Source: MWDT01 sp035506315 (GTDB lineage: Bacteria; Verrucomicrobiota; Verrucomicrobiia; Opitutales; Opitutaceae). Taken from it: a DNA stretch of 25,332 nt. The notes below the pieces were generated by a model that was not told where the DNA came from, did not search any database, and saw nothing but the letters and a program-made list of their open reading frames with translations. Of the stretch, positions 14,818 through 21,595 are shown in pieces; the stretch's first letter is position 1; every line of letters begins with the position of its first letter. The position numbers were made by a program, and so were the translations under genes. Location: the NCBI GenBank assembly GCA_035506315.1, contig DATJPQ010000279.1, forward strand, positions 1 through 25,332, given 5' to 3'.

Positions 14818-14905
14818 AACAGAGTTCGAAGGAGGTCACTGAGGCAGATGCGTTCCTTTGTGCCCTCGACTCAAATCTCCGTGAGCTCGGTGTCTCGACT
14901 CTGTT
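14818..14905. repeat. Imperfect inverted repeat in the gap after the nitroreductase gene
   Basis: Arms at 14818-14843 (AACAGAGTTCGAAGGAGG...) and 14886-14905 (CTCGGTGTCTCGACTCTGTT) are partly complementary. It resembles the dispersed CTCGGTG...CTCTGTT type of extragenic repeat. Just right of it (14907-14923) is TTTGGTTGCGACTGTACCG, a motif shared with the gap near 19191. Confidence 0.5.
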
Positions 14906-14944
14906 GTTTTGGTTGCGACTGTACCGTGTTGGCAAATATGCGGG

Positions 14945-15517
14945 CTAGGAAAACATCAGCCTGCGTTCTTCCATCGTGAGCTTTCGCCACTGACCGGGCG
15001 TCAGGGCGAGCTGGTCGAGGGATAACGACCCGATGCGCTTGCGGATGAGGCGCAGGGTGGGGTGGCCGATGGCCGCCGTCATCCGACGCACCTGTCGGTT
15101 CTTCCCCTCGGTCAACTCCAGCGCGAGCCAGCAGTCGGGTACGTTTTTGCGAAACCGGACCGGCGGTTCGCGCGGCGGCACGGCAGGCGGTGGCCCGAGC
15201 CGGCGTATCCGGCACGGCTGCGCCTGAAGGCCGCCGAGCGTCACGCCTTCGGCCAGCTGCGCAAGCGACTCGTCGGTGGGGACGCGTTCCACCTGCACCC
15301 AGTATTCGCGTTCGTGGCCATGGCGCGGATGCAACAACCGCTCGTTCAGCTCCGCTTCGTCTGTGAGCAGCAGCAGCCCCTCGCTGTCAGCGTCGAGCCG
15401 CCCGATGGGATAGACGCACGGCGGCAGCCCCAGCTCCGCGAGCGTGCGCCAGCGCGAACCCGGTTCGGGCGTGAATTGCGAAAGCATCCCGTACGGTTTG
15501 TTGAGCGCGAGGAGCAT
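14945..15517 (-). CDS. RluE-type 23S rRNA pseudouridine synthase (RsuA/RluB/E/F family)
   Basis: A 190-residue enzyme without an S4 domain. It starts directly with MLLALNKPYGMLSQFTPE, carries the catalytic motif GRLDADSEGLLLLT (catalytic Asp is D42), and has HEREYWVQVE, LTEGKNRQVRRMTAAIGHPT and LRLIRKRIGSLSLDQLALTP. Members convert a uridine in rRNA to pseudouridine. Lack of the S4 domain and the size point to the RluE subgroup, which in E. coli modifies U2457 of 23S rRNA; that target is inferred. The gene is divergent from the oxidoreductase gene, with 51 bases shared between their starts. Confidence 0.9.
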   Translation of the reverse strand: MLLALNKPYGMLSQFTPEPGSRWRTLAELGLPPCVYPIGRLDADSEGLLLLTDEAELNERLLHPRHGHEREYWVQVERVPTDESLAQLAEGVTLGGLQAQPCRIRRLGPPPAVPPREPPVRFRKNVPDCWLALELTEGKNRQVRRMTAAIGHPTLRLIRKRIGSLSLDQLALTPGQWRKLTMEERRLMFS

Positions 15518-15568
15518 CCTGGTTGCGAAGAAATGCCATTGGCGTTAAGCTTACAGCCTAAAGATTCC

Positions 15569-16564
15569 ATGCGCGCCGTCCGGCTCATCGCCATCAATCA
15601 GCTGGAACTGGCCGAGATCGCCGATCCGACCCCGGCGCCGGGTGAAGCTGTGGTCGCACTCGAAGCTGCGGCGCTCAACCATCGCGATGTCTGGATCAAG
15701 CAGGGACAATATGCCGGCCTGAAATTTCCGGTCACGCCGGGCTCGGATGGGGCCGGCACGGTGGCGACGGTTGGCGATGGCGTCGATCCGGCCTGGCAGG
15801 GTCGCGAGGTGATCGTCAATCCGGGGTTGGACTGGGGGCCGGACTGGCGGGTCCAGTCGGCGCAGTTCAACATTCTCGGATTGCCGCGGGATGGCACGCT
15901 GGCCGAGCGCGTGGTGGTGCCGTACGCGCAGCTCGCGGCGAAGCCGCCGCATCTCTCCTGGGTGGAAGCGGCGGCGTTGCCGCTGGCCGGGCTCACCGCG
16001 TGGCGGTCCGTGGTCACCCGCGCCCAACTGCGGGCGGGCGAACGCGTGCTGGTTACCGGCATCGGTGGCGGAGTCGCGCTTTACGCGGTACAATTCGCGG
16101 TGGCGCTTGGTGCGGAGGTCTGGGTCACCTCGAGCACCCGGGGAAAAATCGACCGGGCGGCGGACCTTGGAGCGCGTGGCGGCTTCAATTACGCGCAGGC
16201 CGGTTGGGTGGCGGAAGCGGCGAAAGTCGCCGGGCATTTTGACGTCATCATCGACAGCGCGGGTGGCGACGGCTTCGACCAGCTCATCGATCTGGCTGCT
16301 CCGGGCGGTCGGATCGTGTTTTTCGGCGCAACGCGGGGCAATCCACCGGGCCTGACGCTGCGCAAGATTTTCTGGCGCCAGATTTCCCTCCTCGGCACAA
16401 CCATGGGGAGCCCGGACGATTTTGCCGCCATGACGCGTTTCGTGGTGGCAAAAGGGATCCGGCCCGTGGTCAGCGAGGTGTTCCCGTTGGCCCGATGCGC
16501 CGAGGCGTTCGCGCTGATGGAGCGCGGCGCGCAGTGCGGCAAGATCGTCGTACAGGTGCGGTAG
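15569..16564 (+). CDS. Medium-chain dehydrogenase/reductase, zinc-free (quinone oxidoreductase-like)
   Basis: A 331-residue MDR-superfamily protein from the ATG at 15569; an ATG at 15533 would add 12 residues. The N-terminal GroES-like domain has ALNHRDVWIKQGQY and FPVTPGSDGAGTV. The zinc-ligand GHE motif of true alcohol dehydrogenases is replaced by GSDGAG. The four-cysteine structural zinc lobe is also absent, replaced by PGLDWGPDWRVQS. The Rossmann part shows VLVTGIGGGVALYAVQFA and ends with the usual AFALMERGAQCGKIVV. It therefore probably reduces an enone or quinone with NAD(P)H rather than acting as a zinc alcohol dehydrogenase. It stands divergent to the pseudouridine synthase gene. 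Confidence 0.85.
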   Translation: MRAVRLIAINQLELAEIADPTPAPGEAVVALEAAALNHRDVWIKQGQYAGLKFPVTPGSDGAGTVATVGDGVDPAWQGREVIVNPGLDWGPDWRVQSAQFNILGLPRDGTLAERVVVPYAQLAAKPPHLSWVEAAALPLAGLTAWRSVVTRAQLRAGERVLVTGIGGGVALYAVQFAVALGAEVWVTSSTRGKIDRAADLGARGGFNYAQAGWVAEAAKVAGHFDVIIDSAGGDGFDQLIDLAAPGGRIVFFGATRGNPPGLTLRKIFWRQISLLGTTMGSPDDFAAMTRFVVAKGIRPVVSEVFPLARCAEAFALMERGAQCGKIVVQVR

Positions 16565-16594
16565 GATCCCCTGGGGCTTCGCCCACGGGATCCT
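16563..16594. terminator. Hairpin at the end of the MDR gene
   Basis: AGGATCCC at 16563-16570 pairs with GGGATCCT at 16587-16594, with an inner GGGC-TTC-GCCC stem. It overlaps the stop codon of the MDR gene. No T-tract follows, so it may be a terminator or a small extragenic repeat. Confidence 0.45.
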
Positions 16595-16682
16595 TCGGAA
16601 AGAGGATTTACAGCGAGCCTCCGGACGGGCATCGCTTGGCCTTTGCCGTTTTCGACCGCGCCTACTGTCCACCTTTTCCACT

Positions 16683-17906
16683 TTGCACCCATCGCCGGCC
16701 ACCATCGTCTATCTGTTCACGACGTTTCCGAAAGACACGGAAACATTTTTGCAACGCGAGATTGTCGCCATGCAGGCGCGGGGGGTGAAGCTGCGGCTTT
16801 TCTCGCTGTGGGGAGGTGGCGGTTCGTTTCGCAGCATTCCCGTGACGCCGTTTCCCAAGTGGAAATTGCTCACGCTGTTTTGGAAGATACCGCTCGAATC
16901 GGCGCGGCGGCCCGAGGTCCTGCGCCAGTTGGTGCACGGGCTGTTCACCCGCCGGGCTCCCTCCTGGGTCAACTTCTGGGAAAACATGCTCGGGGCGGGT
17001 TTCGCCTGTTACTACCTGCGCTATTTCCGCAAATATCCGCCCGCGCTCGTGCATGCGGCCTGGGCCGGCGCTCCGGCCACGGCCGCCTGGCTGTTATGGC
17101 GGGTCGATGGCCATCGCTTCAGCTCGGGCGCCCATGCCTACGACATCTACGAACACGGCGGCGATTGGTGGCTGACCGAGAAACTCGAGCATGCCGCCTT
17201 CGTGCATACCTCGACCGGGATGGGCCGGACTTCGCTGATCGAACGGGGCCTGCCGCCGGAAATGATCCATTGCATCCACCGGGGACTGGCCACCATCCCG
17301 GCGCTCAAGCCGCTGCGTCCCTCGCGTGAACCGCTGCGGCTCGTTTGCGTGGCCCGCCTCGTGCCAAAGAAGGGGCTGCGCCACCAGCTGCGCATCTATG
17401 CGGCGTTGCAGGCGGCGGGCGTGCCGTTCGAGGCGCGCATCGTGGGCGACGGGGAAATGCGGGCGGAGCTCGAACGCCAGGCGGGCGAACTGGGAGTGGC
17501 GGCGCACGTGAGTTTTCTCGGTCATTTGTCGCACCTCGACGTCTGGAGCCAGCTCGCCTGGGCCGATGTGTTGCTCCATACCGGCGTGGTGGCACCGAGT
17601 GGCGATCGCGATGGTCTGCCCAACGTGATTCCGGAAGCCATGGCCGCAGGCACCCTGGTGGTGACTTCACCCGCCGCGGCCACCACGGAGGCGATCCATG
17701 CCGCCACGACCGGATTGGTGGCGTCGGTGGAAGCTCCCGACGAGTGGGTGGCGGCACTGCGCCGGCTCATGGTCGACGAGGCGTTGTGCGAACGCCTGCG
17801 CACCTCGGCCCGCCGGTGGGTGGAGGAAAACTTCGACGCCCACAAAAACGCCGCGCGCCTGCACCAGCTGTTCGAGCAGGCGATCGCCGGCAAAACCAAG
17901 CCGTGA
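16683..17906 (+). CDS. GT4-family glycosyltransferase
   Basis: A 407-residue GT-B fold glycosyltransferase. The earliest usable start in this frame is a TTG at 16683, only four codons before the first core strand (TIVYLFTTFPKDTETFLQRE), so this non-ATG start is likely real. The C-terminal nucleotide-sugar domain has VCVARLVPKKGLRHQLRIYA, ARIVGDGEMRAELE, and SGDRDGLPNVIPEAMAAGT. The usual GT4 E-x7-E motif is here D310-x7-E318, a conservative change. It probably transfers a sugar from a nucleotide-sugar donor to a surface glycan or exopolysaccharide on the cytoplasmic face. It overlaps the next glycosyltransferase gene by four bases (GTGA), so both are one transcription unit. Confidence 0.88.
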   Translation: MHPSPATIVYLFTTFPKDTETFLQREIVAMQARGVKLRLFSLWGGGGSFRSIPVTPFPKWKLLTLFWKIPLESARRPEVLRQLVHGLFTRRAPSWVNFWENMLGAGFACYYLRYFRKYPPALVHAAWAGAPATAAWLLWRVDGHRFSSGAHAYDIYEHGGDWWLTEKLEHAAFVHTSTGMGRTSLIERGLPPEMIHCIHRGLATIPALKPLRPSREPLRLVCVARLVPKKGLRHQLRIYAALQAAGVPFEARIVGDGEMRAELERQAGELGVAAHVSFLGHLSHLDVWSQLAWADVLLHTGVVAPSGDRDGLPNVIPEAMAAGTLVVTSPAAATTEAIHAATTGLVASVEAPDEWVAALRRLMVDEALCERLRTSARRWVEENFDAHKNAARLHQLFEQAIAGKTKP

Positions 17907-18937
17907 TCTATTTCGACATCACCAAGACCGGCCGGTCCGGCCACCGCTCGGGGCTCAACCGGGTGAGCGAACGATTGCGCGCGGAGCTGGGCGACGCCGC
18001 CCGGCCGGTGTCATGGACCAGGTGGAATTGGTCGGCGGCAAGGCCGGCGGACTGGTTTCTGACCGGGGAGATCTTTGGCGTCGGGGAGCGCCCGGGGTTG
18101 GACGAGTTTCTGCGCGCAAAACCTTGCCGGCTGGCGGCGATTTTCCACGACGCGATTCCGCTGCGTCATCCGCAGATCACCTGGCCGCAAAGCGTGGCAC
18201 GACATCCGGGGTACATGAAGAGCCTGGCTCGGTTCGACCGGATTTGGGCTGTGTCGGCTGCAAGCCGCGAGGATCTGCTCGGTTACTGGCGCTGGATCGG
18301 CGTAGCCACGCCCCCGCCGGTCGACGTGCTCGCGCACGGTGCCGATTTCGATGGCACCCCCCGGGTCACCGCCTCCCTTATCCCTCATCCCTCATCCCTT
18401 ATCCCTCCGTCTCTCCTCTGCATTGGCATCGTCGAGCCGCGCAAGAACCAGGGCTTCCTGCTCGACGTCTGCGCTGAGCTCTGGCGCGAGGGACTCGCCT
18501 TCGAGTTGCACCTGGTGGGCCGGGTGAATCCGCATTTCGGCGCGCCGATCGTGGAAAAAATCCAGCGGTGGCGCCGGGAGTTTTCCGGCTTGCATTACCA
18601 CGCGGCGGCGAGCGATGCGGCGATGGCGGCACTTTATGCAAAAACACGCGCCACGGTGTTTCCCACGATCGCCGAGGGCTGTGGCCTGCCGGTGCTGGAA
18701 TCGCTCTGGCAGGGTGTGCCGTGTGTGTGCTCCGATCTGCCCATGCTGCGCGAGAATGCCGATGGCGGCGGCTGCGTGATGGCACCAGTCGGCGATCTCG
18801 CCGCCTGGCAAGACGCGCTGCGCCGGGTGCTCACGGACGACGCGGTACATGCCCGCCTGGTCCGGGCAGCGACCACGCGGACACTGCCGACCTGGGCGGA
18901 AGCCGCGCAAACACTCCGGACCGCGCTGGCCGAGTAG
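17903..18937 (+). CDS. GT4-family glycosyltransferase with an in-frame heptanucleotide repeat
   Basis: A 344-residue GT4 protein starting with GTG at 17903, which overlaps the preceding stop by four bases. N-terminal marks are IYFDITKTGRSGHRSGLNRV and LAAIFHDAIPLRHPQ. The C-terminal domain has IGIVEPRKNQGFLLDVCAEL and a canonical E258-x7-E266 motif in TIAEGCGLPVLESLWQG. Just before the EPRKN strand, residues near 155-173 read ASLIPHPSSLIPPS. This is encoded by five tandem heptamers, TCCCTTA or TCCCTCA types, at 18374-18408. Its role is sugar transfer in surface glycan assembly, together with the gene before it; donor and acceptor are unknown. Confidence 0.87.
   Translation: MIYFDITKTGRSGHRSGLNRVSERLRAELGDAARPVSWTRWNWSAARPADWFLTGEIFGVGERPGLDEFLRAKPCRLAAIFHDAIPLRHPQITWPQSVARHPGYMKSLARFDRIWAVSAASREDLLGYWRWIGVATPPPVDVLAHGADFDGTPRVTASLIPHPSSLIPPSLLCIGIVEPRKNQGFLLDVCAELWREGLAFELHLVGRVNPHFGAPIVEKIQRWRREFSGLHYHAAASDAAMAALYAKTRATVFPTIAEGCGLPVLESLWQGVPCVCSDLPMLRENADGGGCVMAPVGDLAAWQDALRRVLTDDAVHARLVRAATTRTLPTWAEAAQTLRTALAE
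18374..18408. repeat. Five tandem heptamers (TCCCTYA) within a glycosyltransferase gene
   Basis: Units read TCCCTTA, TCCCTCA, TCCCTCA, TCCCTTA, TCCCTCC. Seven is not a multiple of three, so gain or loss of one unit shifts the reading frame; three units keep it. The repeat encodes a loop between the two halves of the enzyme. Confidence 0.8.
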
Positions 18938-18953
18938 CATCAGACAGCCAAAT

Positions 18954-19181
18954 TTTTACAGGAGGCCGCAGAGAGAACGGAGTCGGATAAAAACATCGAC
19001 CCGTTCGGATCTTACATAAGGAAACGAAGGCAACGAAGGTCCGATCCTGAATCCGAATCGACCCCGGATTTTTCCGTGGATTGCGCTGATGGTCGCGGAT
19101 TAGATCCCCTCCAATCCGCGCTCATCCGCGTGATCAGCGGAGAATTCATTTCCTCCGCATTCTCTGCGCCCTCCTGTAAAA
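18954..19181. repeat. Long inverted-repeat element between the glycosyltransferase and SIS genes
   Basis: The 291-base gap 18938-19228 has no gene. Arms at 18954-18982 (TTTTACAGGAGGCCGCAGAG...) and 19153-19181 (...CTCCTGTAAAA) are complementary at about 25 of 29 positions. Inside, a second imperfect pair (about 19073-19102 and 19113-19144) uses the AATCCGCG...ATCAGCGG type sequence. It looks like a non-coding dispersed element. A TTTGGTTGCGGCTCTACCG motif follows at 19191-19209. Confidence 0.6.
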
Positions 19182-19228
19182 CCGATCCGGGTTTGGTTGC
19201 GGCTCTACCGACGCCGTAGGCGGCCGGG

Positions 19229-20347
19229 CTATGCACCCTGGCTGAAACCGTAGAGCAGGTCGTCGCGGCCCTTGCCCGGCCAGTTGATCTGATTGATGCC
19301 GAAGTGCTGCAGCGCGGCAAAAACCACCCGGTTGAGCGCGGCTTCGAAACCGAAGATCGAATAGAGCGGCGGGGCGTCGACGTGAATCACGTGTGCCTCG
19401 AGTCCCACGTCGAGGAGCATGCCGACACTGCGGCGTACGAGCTCGGCTTCGACGGGCGAGTCGCCCTGCAAAATGATCACCGGATGCGGGTGGGCGGTCA
19501 TCTGTTGAAACGGTCCGTGGGCGAACTGCAGAAAATCCGAGATCGACGGGCAGGGCCAGAAGAGCCCCTCCATGAATTTGCAGGCCAGGTTCTGGGCGAA
19601 GTCCGAGATTGGCGCGGCGGTGACAAGGTTGAAGCCCCGGGAGAAAGATTCCGGCCGGCCCAGCACGGCCTCCATCAGGTCGGCGGGCGGCGTCACGTCA
19701 AGCAGCGGCAGGATCTCGCTGGGGCTCGGCGGAAAGAACCGGCAACCGCTGAGCTGGGCGGTAAACTGGAGGCAGGAGAGGTAACCGCAGAGCGGGCCCA
19801 CGAAGCGAATGAGCGTCGTGTATTCCTCGGCGAGGGGATAGACGATGAGATCGCCGCCCCCGTCGAGCAGATCGTAGAGCAGGTCCACCTGATCGGATTT
19901 GCCGGCGGCGCGCGCTGCGGGTGCGGTCGTGGCCGTGAACAAAATTGTGTGGGCAAACCCGGTGTGGCGGCGGAGCGCGGTCTGCGCGTTGGGCGAAATT
20001 CCCTGGGAGAAGACAACGAGGGTCTTGTCGACAAACACCTCGGACGGGGTTGCCGCCAACGCGGAAAGCGGCAGGTAGGTGGCGGTGCGCTCGGTGTAAA
20101 GGTTGATGAGCGTACAGAGGTAGCGCGCGTGGGCCTCCGAGCTCCCGGTGCCGGTGACGATGAACCGTTCCGCCGCGAGCGTGGCGATGGAGAGCTGTGG
20201 CAATCCCCGCACGAGCAAGCCCGCGATTTCCCCGGGGATTTGCGCGAGACGTTGGGCAAGGAGCGCGTGGCCGAGCGGATCGGTGTCGCGCGAAGGGCTG
20301 GGAGCTGGAGGGGAGGGAGGCAAGGGGTGGTTGGGTGTCGGGCCCAA
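19229..20347 (-). CDS. Double-SIS-domain protein (GlmS/AgaS-like sugar isomerase or deaminase)
   Basis: A protein of up to 372 residues with two SIS (phosphosugar-binding) domains. The first has IVTGTGSSEAHARYLCTLIN and VVFSQGISPNAQTAL. The second has PISDFAQNLACKFMEGLFWP and FLQFAHGPFQQM, matching the F-x-HGP pattern of GlmS-type isomerases. The end reads HFGINQINWPGKGRDD. No glutaminase domain is attached. Likely substrate is a phosphorylated (amino) sugar. The start is uncertain: no ATG occurs before the conserved part, only TTG codons (one at 20347), and the first 20 residues are Pro/Ser-rich. It stands alone between a repeat element and the repeat-dense accessory zone. Confidence 0.75.
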   Translation of the reverse strand: MGPTPNHPLPPSPPAPSPSRDTDPLGHALLAQRLAQIPGEIAGLLVRGLPQLSIATLAAERFIVTGTGSSEAHARYLCTLINLYTERTATYLPLSALAATPSEVFVDKTLVVFSQGISPNAQTALRRHTGFAHTILFTATTAPAARAAGKSDQVDLLYDLLDGGGDLIVYPLAEEYTTLIRFVGPLCGYLSCLQFTAQLSGCRFFPPSPSEILPLLDVTPPADLMEAVLGRPESFSRGFNLVTAAPISDFAQNLACKFMEGLFWPCPSISDFLQFAHGPFQQMTAHPHPVIILQGDSPVEAELVRRSVGMLLDVGLEAHVIHVDAPPLYSIFGFEAALNRVVFAALQHFGINQINWPGKGRDDLLYGFSQGA

Positions 20348-20465
20348 GCAAAAGCGATCGCCGGTCGCGGTGCAAACCCGCAGAGGCCGCGAATGGGGTG
20401 GGGCCGCGTCTCGGTTTTTGCGCGTTGTAGGGCAGCGCTCCCGGCATGAGCCGAAATGGTATCCT

Positions 20466-20541
20466 GCAGCGGCGGTCTATGACCGCCGACCAAAGCAATG
20501 AGGTATCATGGCACCTTTCGGCGGTCATAGACCGCTGCTAC
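20466..20541. repeat. REPIN (GTAG/GCAG-headed REP pair)
   Basis: Two inverted REPs: 20466-20489 (GCAG, stem CGGCGGTC, loop TAT) and 20518-20541 (minus strand: GTAG then CAGCGGTC, loop TAT). The stem and the loop neighbourhood GGTC-N3-GACC match the outer pair of the nested element at 13952-14068. It lies in the 489-base gap between the SIS and HTH genes (20348-20836), left of the first 42-bp direct repeat. Confidence 0.8.
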
Positions 20542-20557
20542 AGGCGTGGCGTCTGGC

Positions 20558-20599
20558 GGCCAACCACAAATGTTTAGGCCTGACCCCTTTTCAGCCCTT
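20558..20599. repeat. Left copy of a 42-bp direct repeat bordering the HTH cassette
   Basis: Starts GGCCAACCACAAATGTTTAG and ends CCTTTTCAGCCCTT. It is identical over 42 bases to 21530-21571, and the copies start 972 bases apart. Sequences on either side differ. A weaker copy is at 21369-21391. On the minus strand it carries a GGGGTCAGGCCTAAAC motif, of a kind I recall near RAYT genes. Confidence 0.85.
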
Positions 20600-20668
20600 T
20601 TTCAGCCCTTCCTTTTCAAACTACCCGCGTGGCTCACGCTTTTGAGGGATCTGGACAATCAGGCCGTC

Positions 20669-20691
20669 AGTGTCACGTAATACGTGACACT
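20669..20691. promoter_or_regulatory. 23-base palindrome P1 (cassette, left outer)
   Basis: Perfect odd-centred palindrome: AGTGTCACGTA, centre A, then the reverse complement. It is 54 bases from P2, start to start. With P2, P3 and P4 it brackets the HTH gene at 20837-21196. Confidence 0.8.
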
Positions 20692-20722
20692 CTTCCGCGC
20701 ACTCCGACAAAAACAATAATCA

Positions 20723-20745
20723 AGTGTCACGTATTACGTGACACT
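20723..20745. promoter_or_regulatory. 23-base palindrome P2 (cassette, left inner)
   Basis: Same arms as P1 with centre T, perfect. It lies 91 bases beyond the 3' end of the HTH gene. The 31 bases between P1 and P2 are A-rich towards the P2 side, like the spacer between P3 and P4. Confidence 0.8.
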
Positions 20746-20836
20746 GCCTGGCAGGATCAGGCAAATTTGCCGAGGGGGCGAAGGGCGGGGGCAGCCGCGA
20801 TGTTGGGCGGAGAAGACGCGCAGGCGGACGCCGAGT

Positions 20837-21196
20837 CTACCCGAGGTCGCGGCCGTTACGGCGGGCGTGAGCCCAGGCGAGCAGCCACAGGGTGCGCTCG
20901 GCGTCGGGGCAGGCGGATTTATCGACCAGGTATTGATGGACTCGCTGGCGGGGCACGCCGAGAATCCGGGCAAGTCCAGCCTTGTCGCCATAGCGCCGTA
21001 TTTCGGCGCGCGCGGCCCTGGCCAGCTCGTTCCACAACGGGGTGCCGGGACCGGGCCGGAGCGTGGCACCACGCCGCTGGCGGGTGTGTTCGCGGTAGGT
21101 CTTTCGGACGGACCTGGCCGTTTCTTCGGCCGTACACAGCAGGAGATCGGCGAGTGGCATCAACTGCTGCAAGCGAGCGGGGAGTAGGTGATTCAT
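20837..21196 (-). CDS. Small helix-turn-helix (Cro/C1-like) DNA-binding protein of the palindrome cassette
   Basis: A 119-residue, very basic protein from the ATG at 21194-21196. The first half is helical and Arg-rich (TAEETARSVRKTYREH, then GTPLWNELARAARAEIRRYG). Residues about 70-110 form a lambda-repressor-like helix-turn-helix: GDKAGLARILGVPRQRVHQY, then LVDKSACPDAERTLWLLAW. No catalytic residues, nuclease or transposase motif is visible. The gene sits between two pairs of 23-base palindromes; the nearest (21228-21250) is 31 bases before its start codon, a fitting place for an operator. The natural reading is that the protein binds the palindromes and controls itself. No toxin partner or recombinase is adjacent. 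I recall similar proteins in many copies in Opitutaceae genomes, but could not check this. Confidence 0.75.
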   Translation of the reverse strand: MNHLLPARLQQLMPLADLLLCTAEETARSVRKTYREHTRQRRGATLRPGPGTPLWNELARAARAEIRRYGDKAGLARILGVPRQRVHQYLVDKSACPDAERTLWLLAWAHARRNGRDLG

Positions 21197-21227
21197 GACG
21201 GCGCCAGTATGGTCAGATCATACGGTC

Positions 21228-21250
21228 AGTGTCACGTATTACGTGACAGT
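21228..21250. promoter_or_regulatory. 23-base palindrome P3 (cassette, right inner, one mismatch)
   Basis: Same sequence as P2 except for G instead of C at 21249, which breaks one pair near the outer end. It lies 31 bases upstream of the HTH start codon, where an autoregulatory operator would be expected. Confidence 0.8.
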
Positions 21251-21280
21251 TATCCAAATGCTCGGAGTAAAGATTATTCG

Positions 21281-21303
21281 AGTGTCACGTATTACGTGAC
21301 ACT
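21281..21303. promoter_or_regulatory. 23-base palindrome P4 (cassette, right outer)
   Basis: Perfect copy with centre T, identical to P2. It is 53 bases from P3 start to start, close to the P1-P2 distance of 54. With P3 it lies in the 399-base gap 21197-21595, which otherwise holds only a weak direct-repeat copy, a REPIN and the right 42-bp repeat. Confidence 0.8.
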
Positions 21304-21368
21304 GGATTGGGAGGGAGGTGGAGTTTGAGCGTGTAGGGCCTGGCCTTGCGTCTGGGCCGGATTGATGC

Positions 21369-21391
21369 GGCCGACCGCAAAGGTTTAAGAC
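21369..21391. repeat. Diverged copy of the 42-bp repeat start
   Basis: GGCCGACCGCAAAGGTTTAA here corresponds to GGCCAACCACAAATGTTTAG in the two intact copies, with a few substitutions. It lies between P4 and the REPIN at 21428, so the right border of the cassette has a second, older-looking end. Confidence 0.5.
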
Positions 21392-21427
21392 GTGGTGGCC
21401 AAATCGGACTCGCGGTCCGCGACCGCT

Positions 21428-21496
21428 GTAGGAGCCTGCTTGCAGGCGATTTCTTGGATGTGCACCATGGAGGATCGCCTGCAAGCAGGCTCCTAC
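21428..21496. repeat. REPIN with perfect arms (GTAG-GAGCCTGC type)
   Basis: REP at 21428-21449 (head GTAG, stem GAGCCTGC, loop TTG side) and its exact inverted copy at 21475-21496 enclose 25 bases. The arms equal those at 24920-24997 and one inner REP at 13983-14004. Confidence 0.85.
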
Positions 21497-21529
21497 ATTC
21501 GCCACAGAACGTCCGGGCCGGTTCGGTCA

Positions 21530-21571
21530 GGCCAACCACAAATGTTTAGGCCTGACCCCTTTTCAGCCCTT
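21530..21571. repeat. Right copy of the 42-bp direct repeat bordering the HTH cassette
   Basis: Identical over 42 bases to 20558-20599. After it the composition drops sharply into the AT-rich membrane-protein gene that starts (3' end) at 21596. Confidence 0.85.
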
Positions 21572-21595
21572 GACCCCATTTGGCTACCTCTCGCT

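Noticed and set aside
20837..21196. Toxin-antitoxin interpretation of the HTH gene
   Set aside because: No second small gene lies next to it; the opposite-strand frames are shadows without family features.
20669..21303. CRISPR-like array from the repeated palindromes
   Set aside because: There are only four copies, in two pairs around a gene; spacers are not of array form and no cas gene is present.
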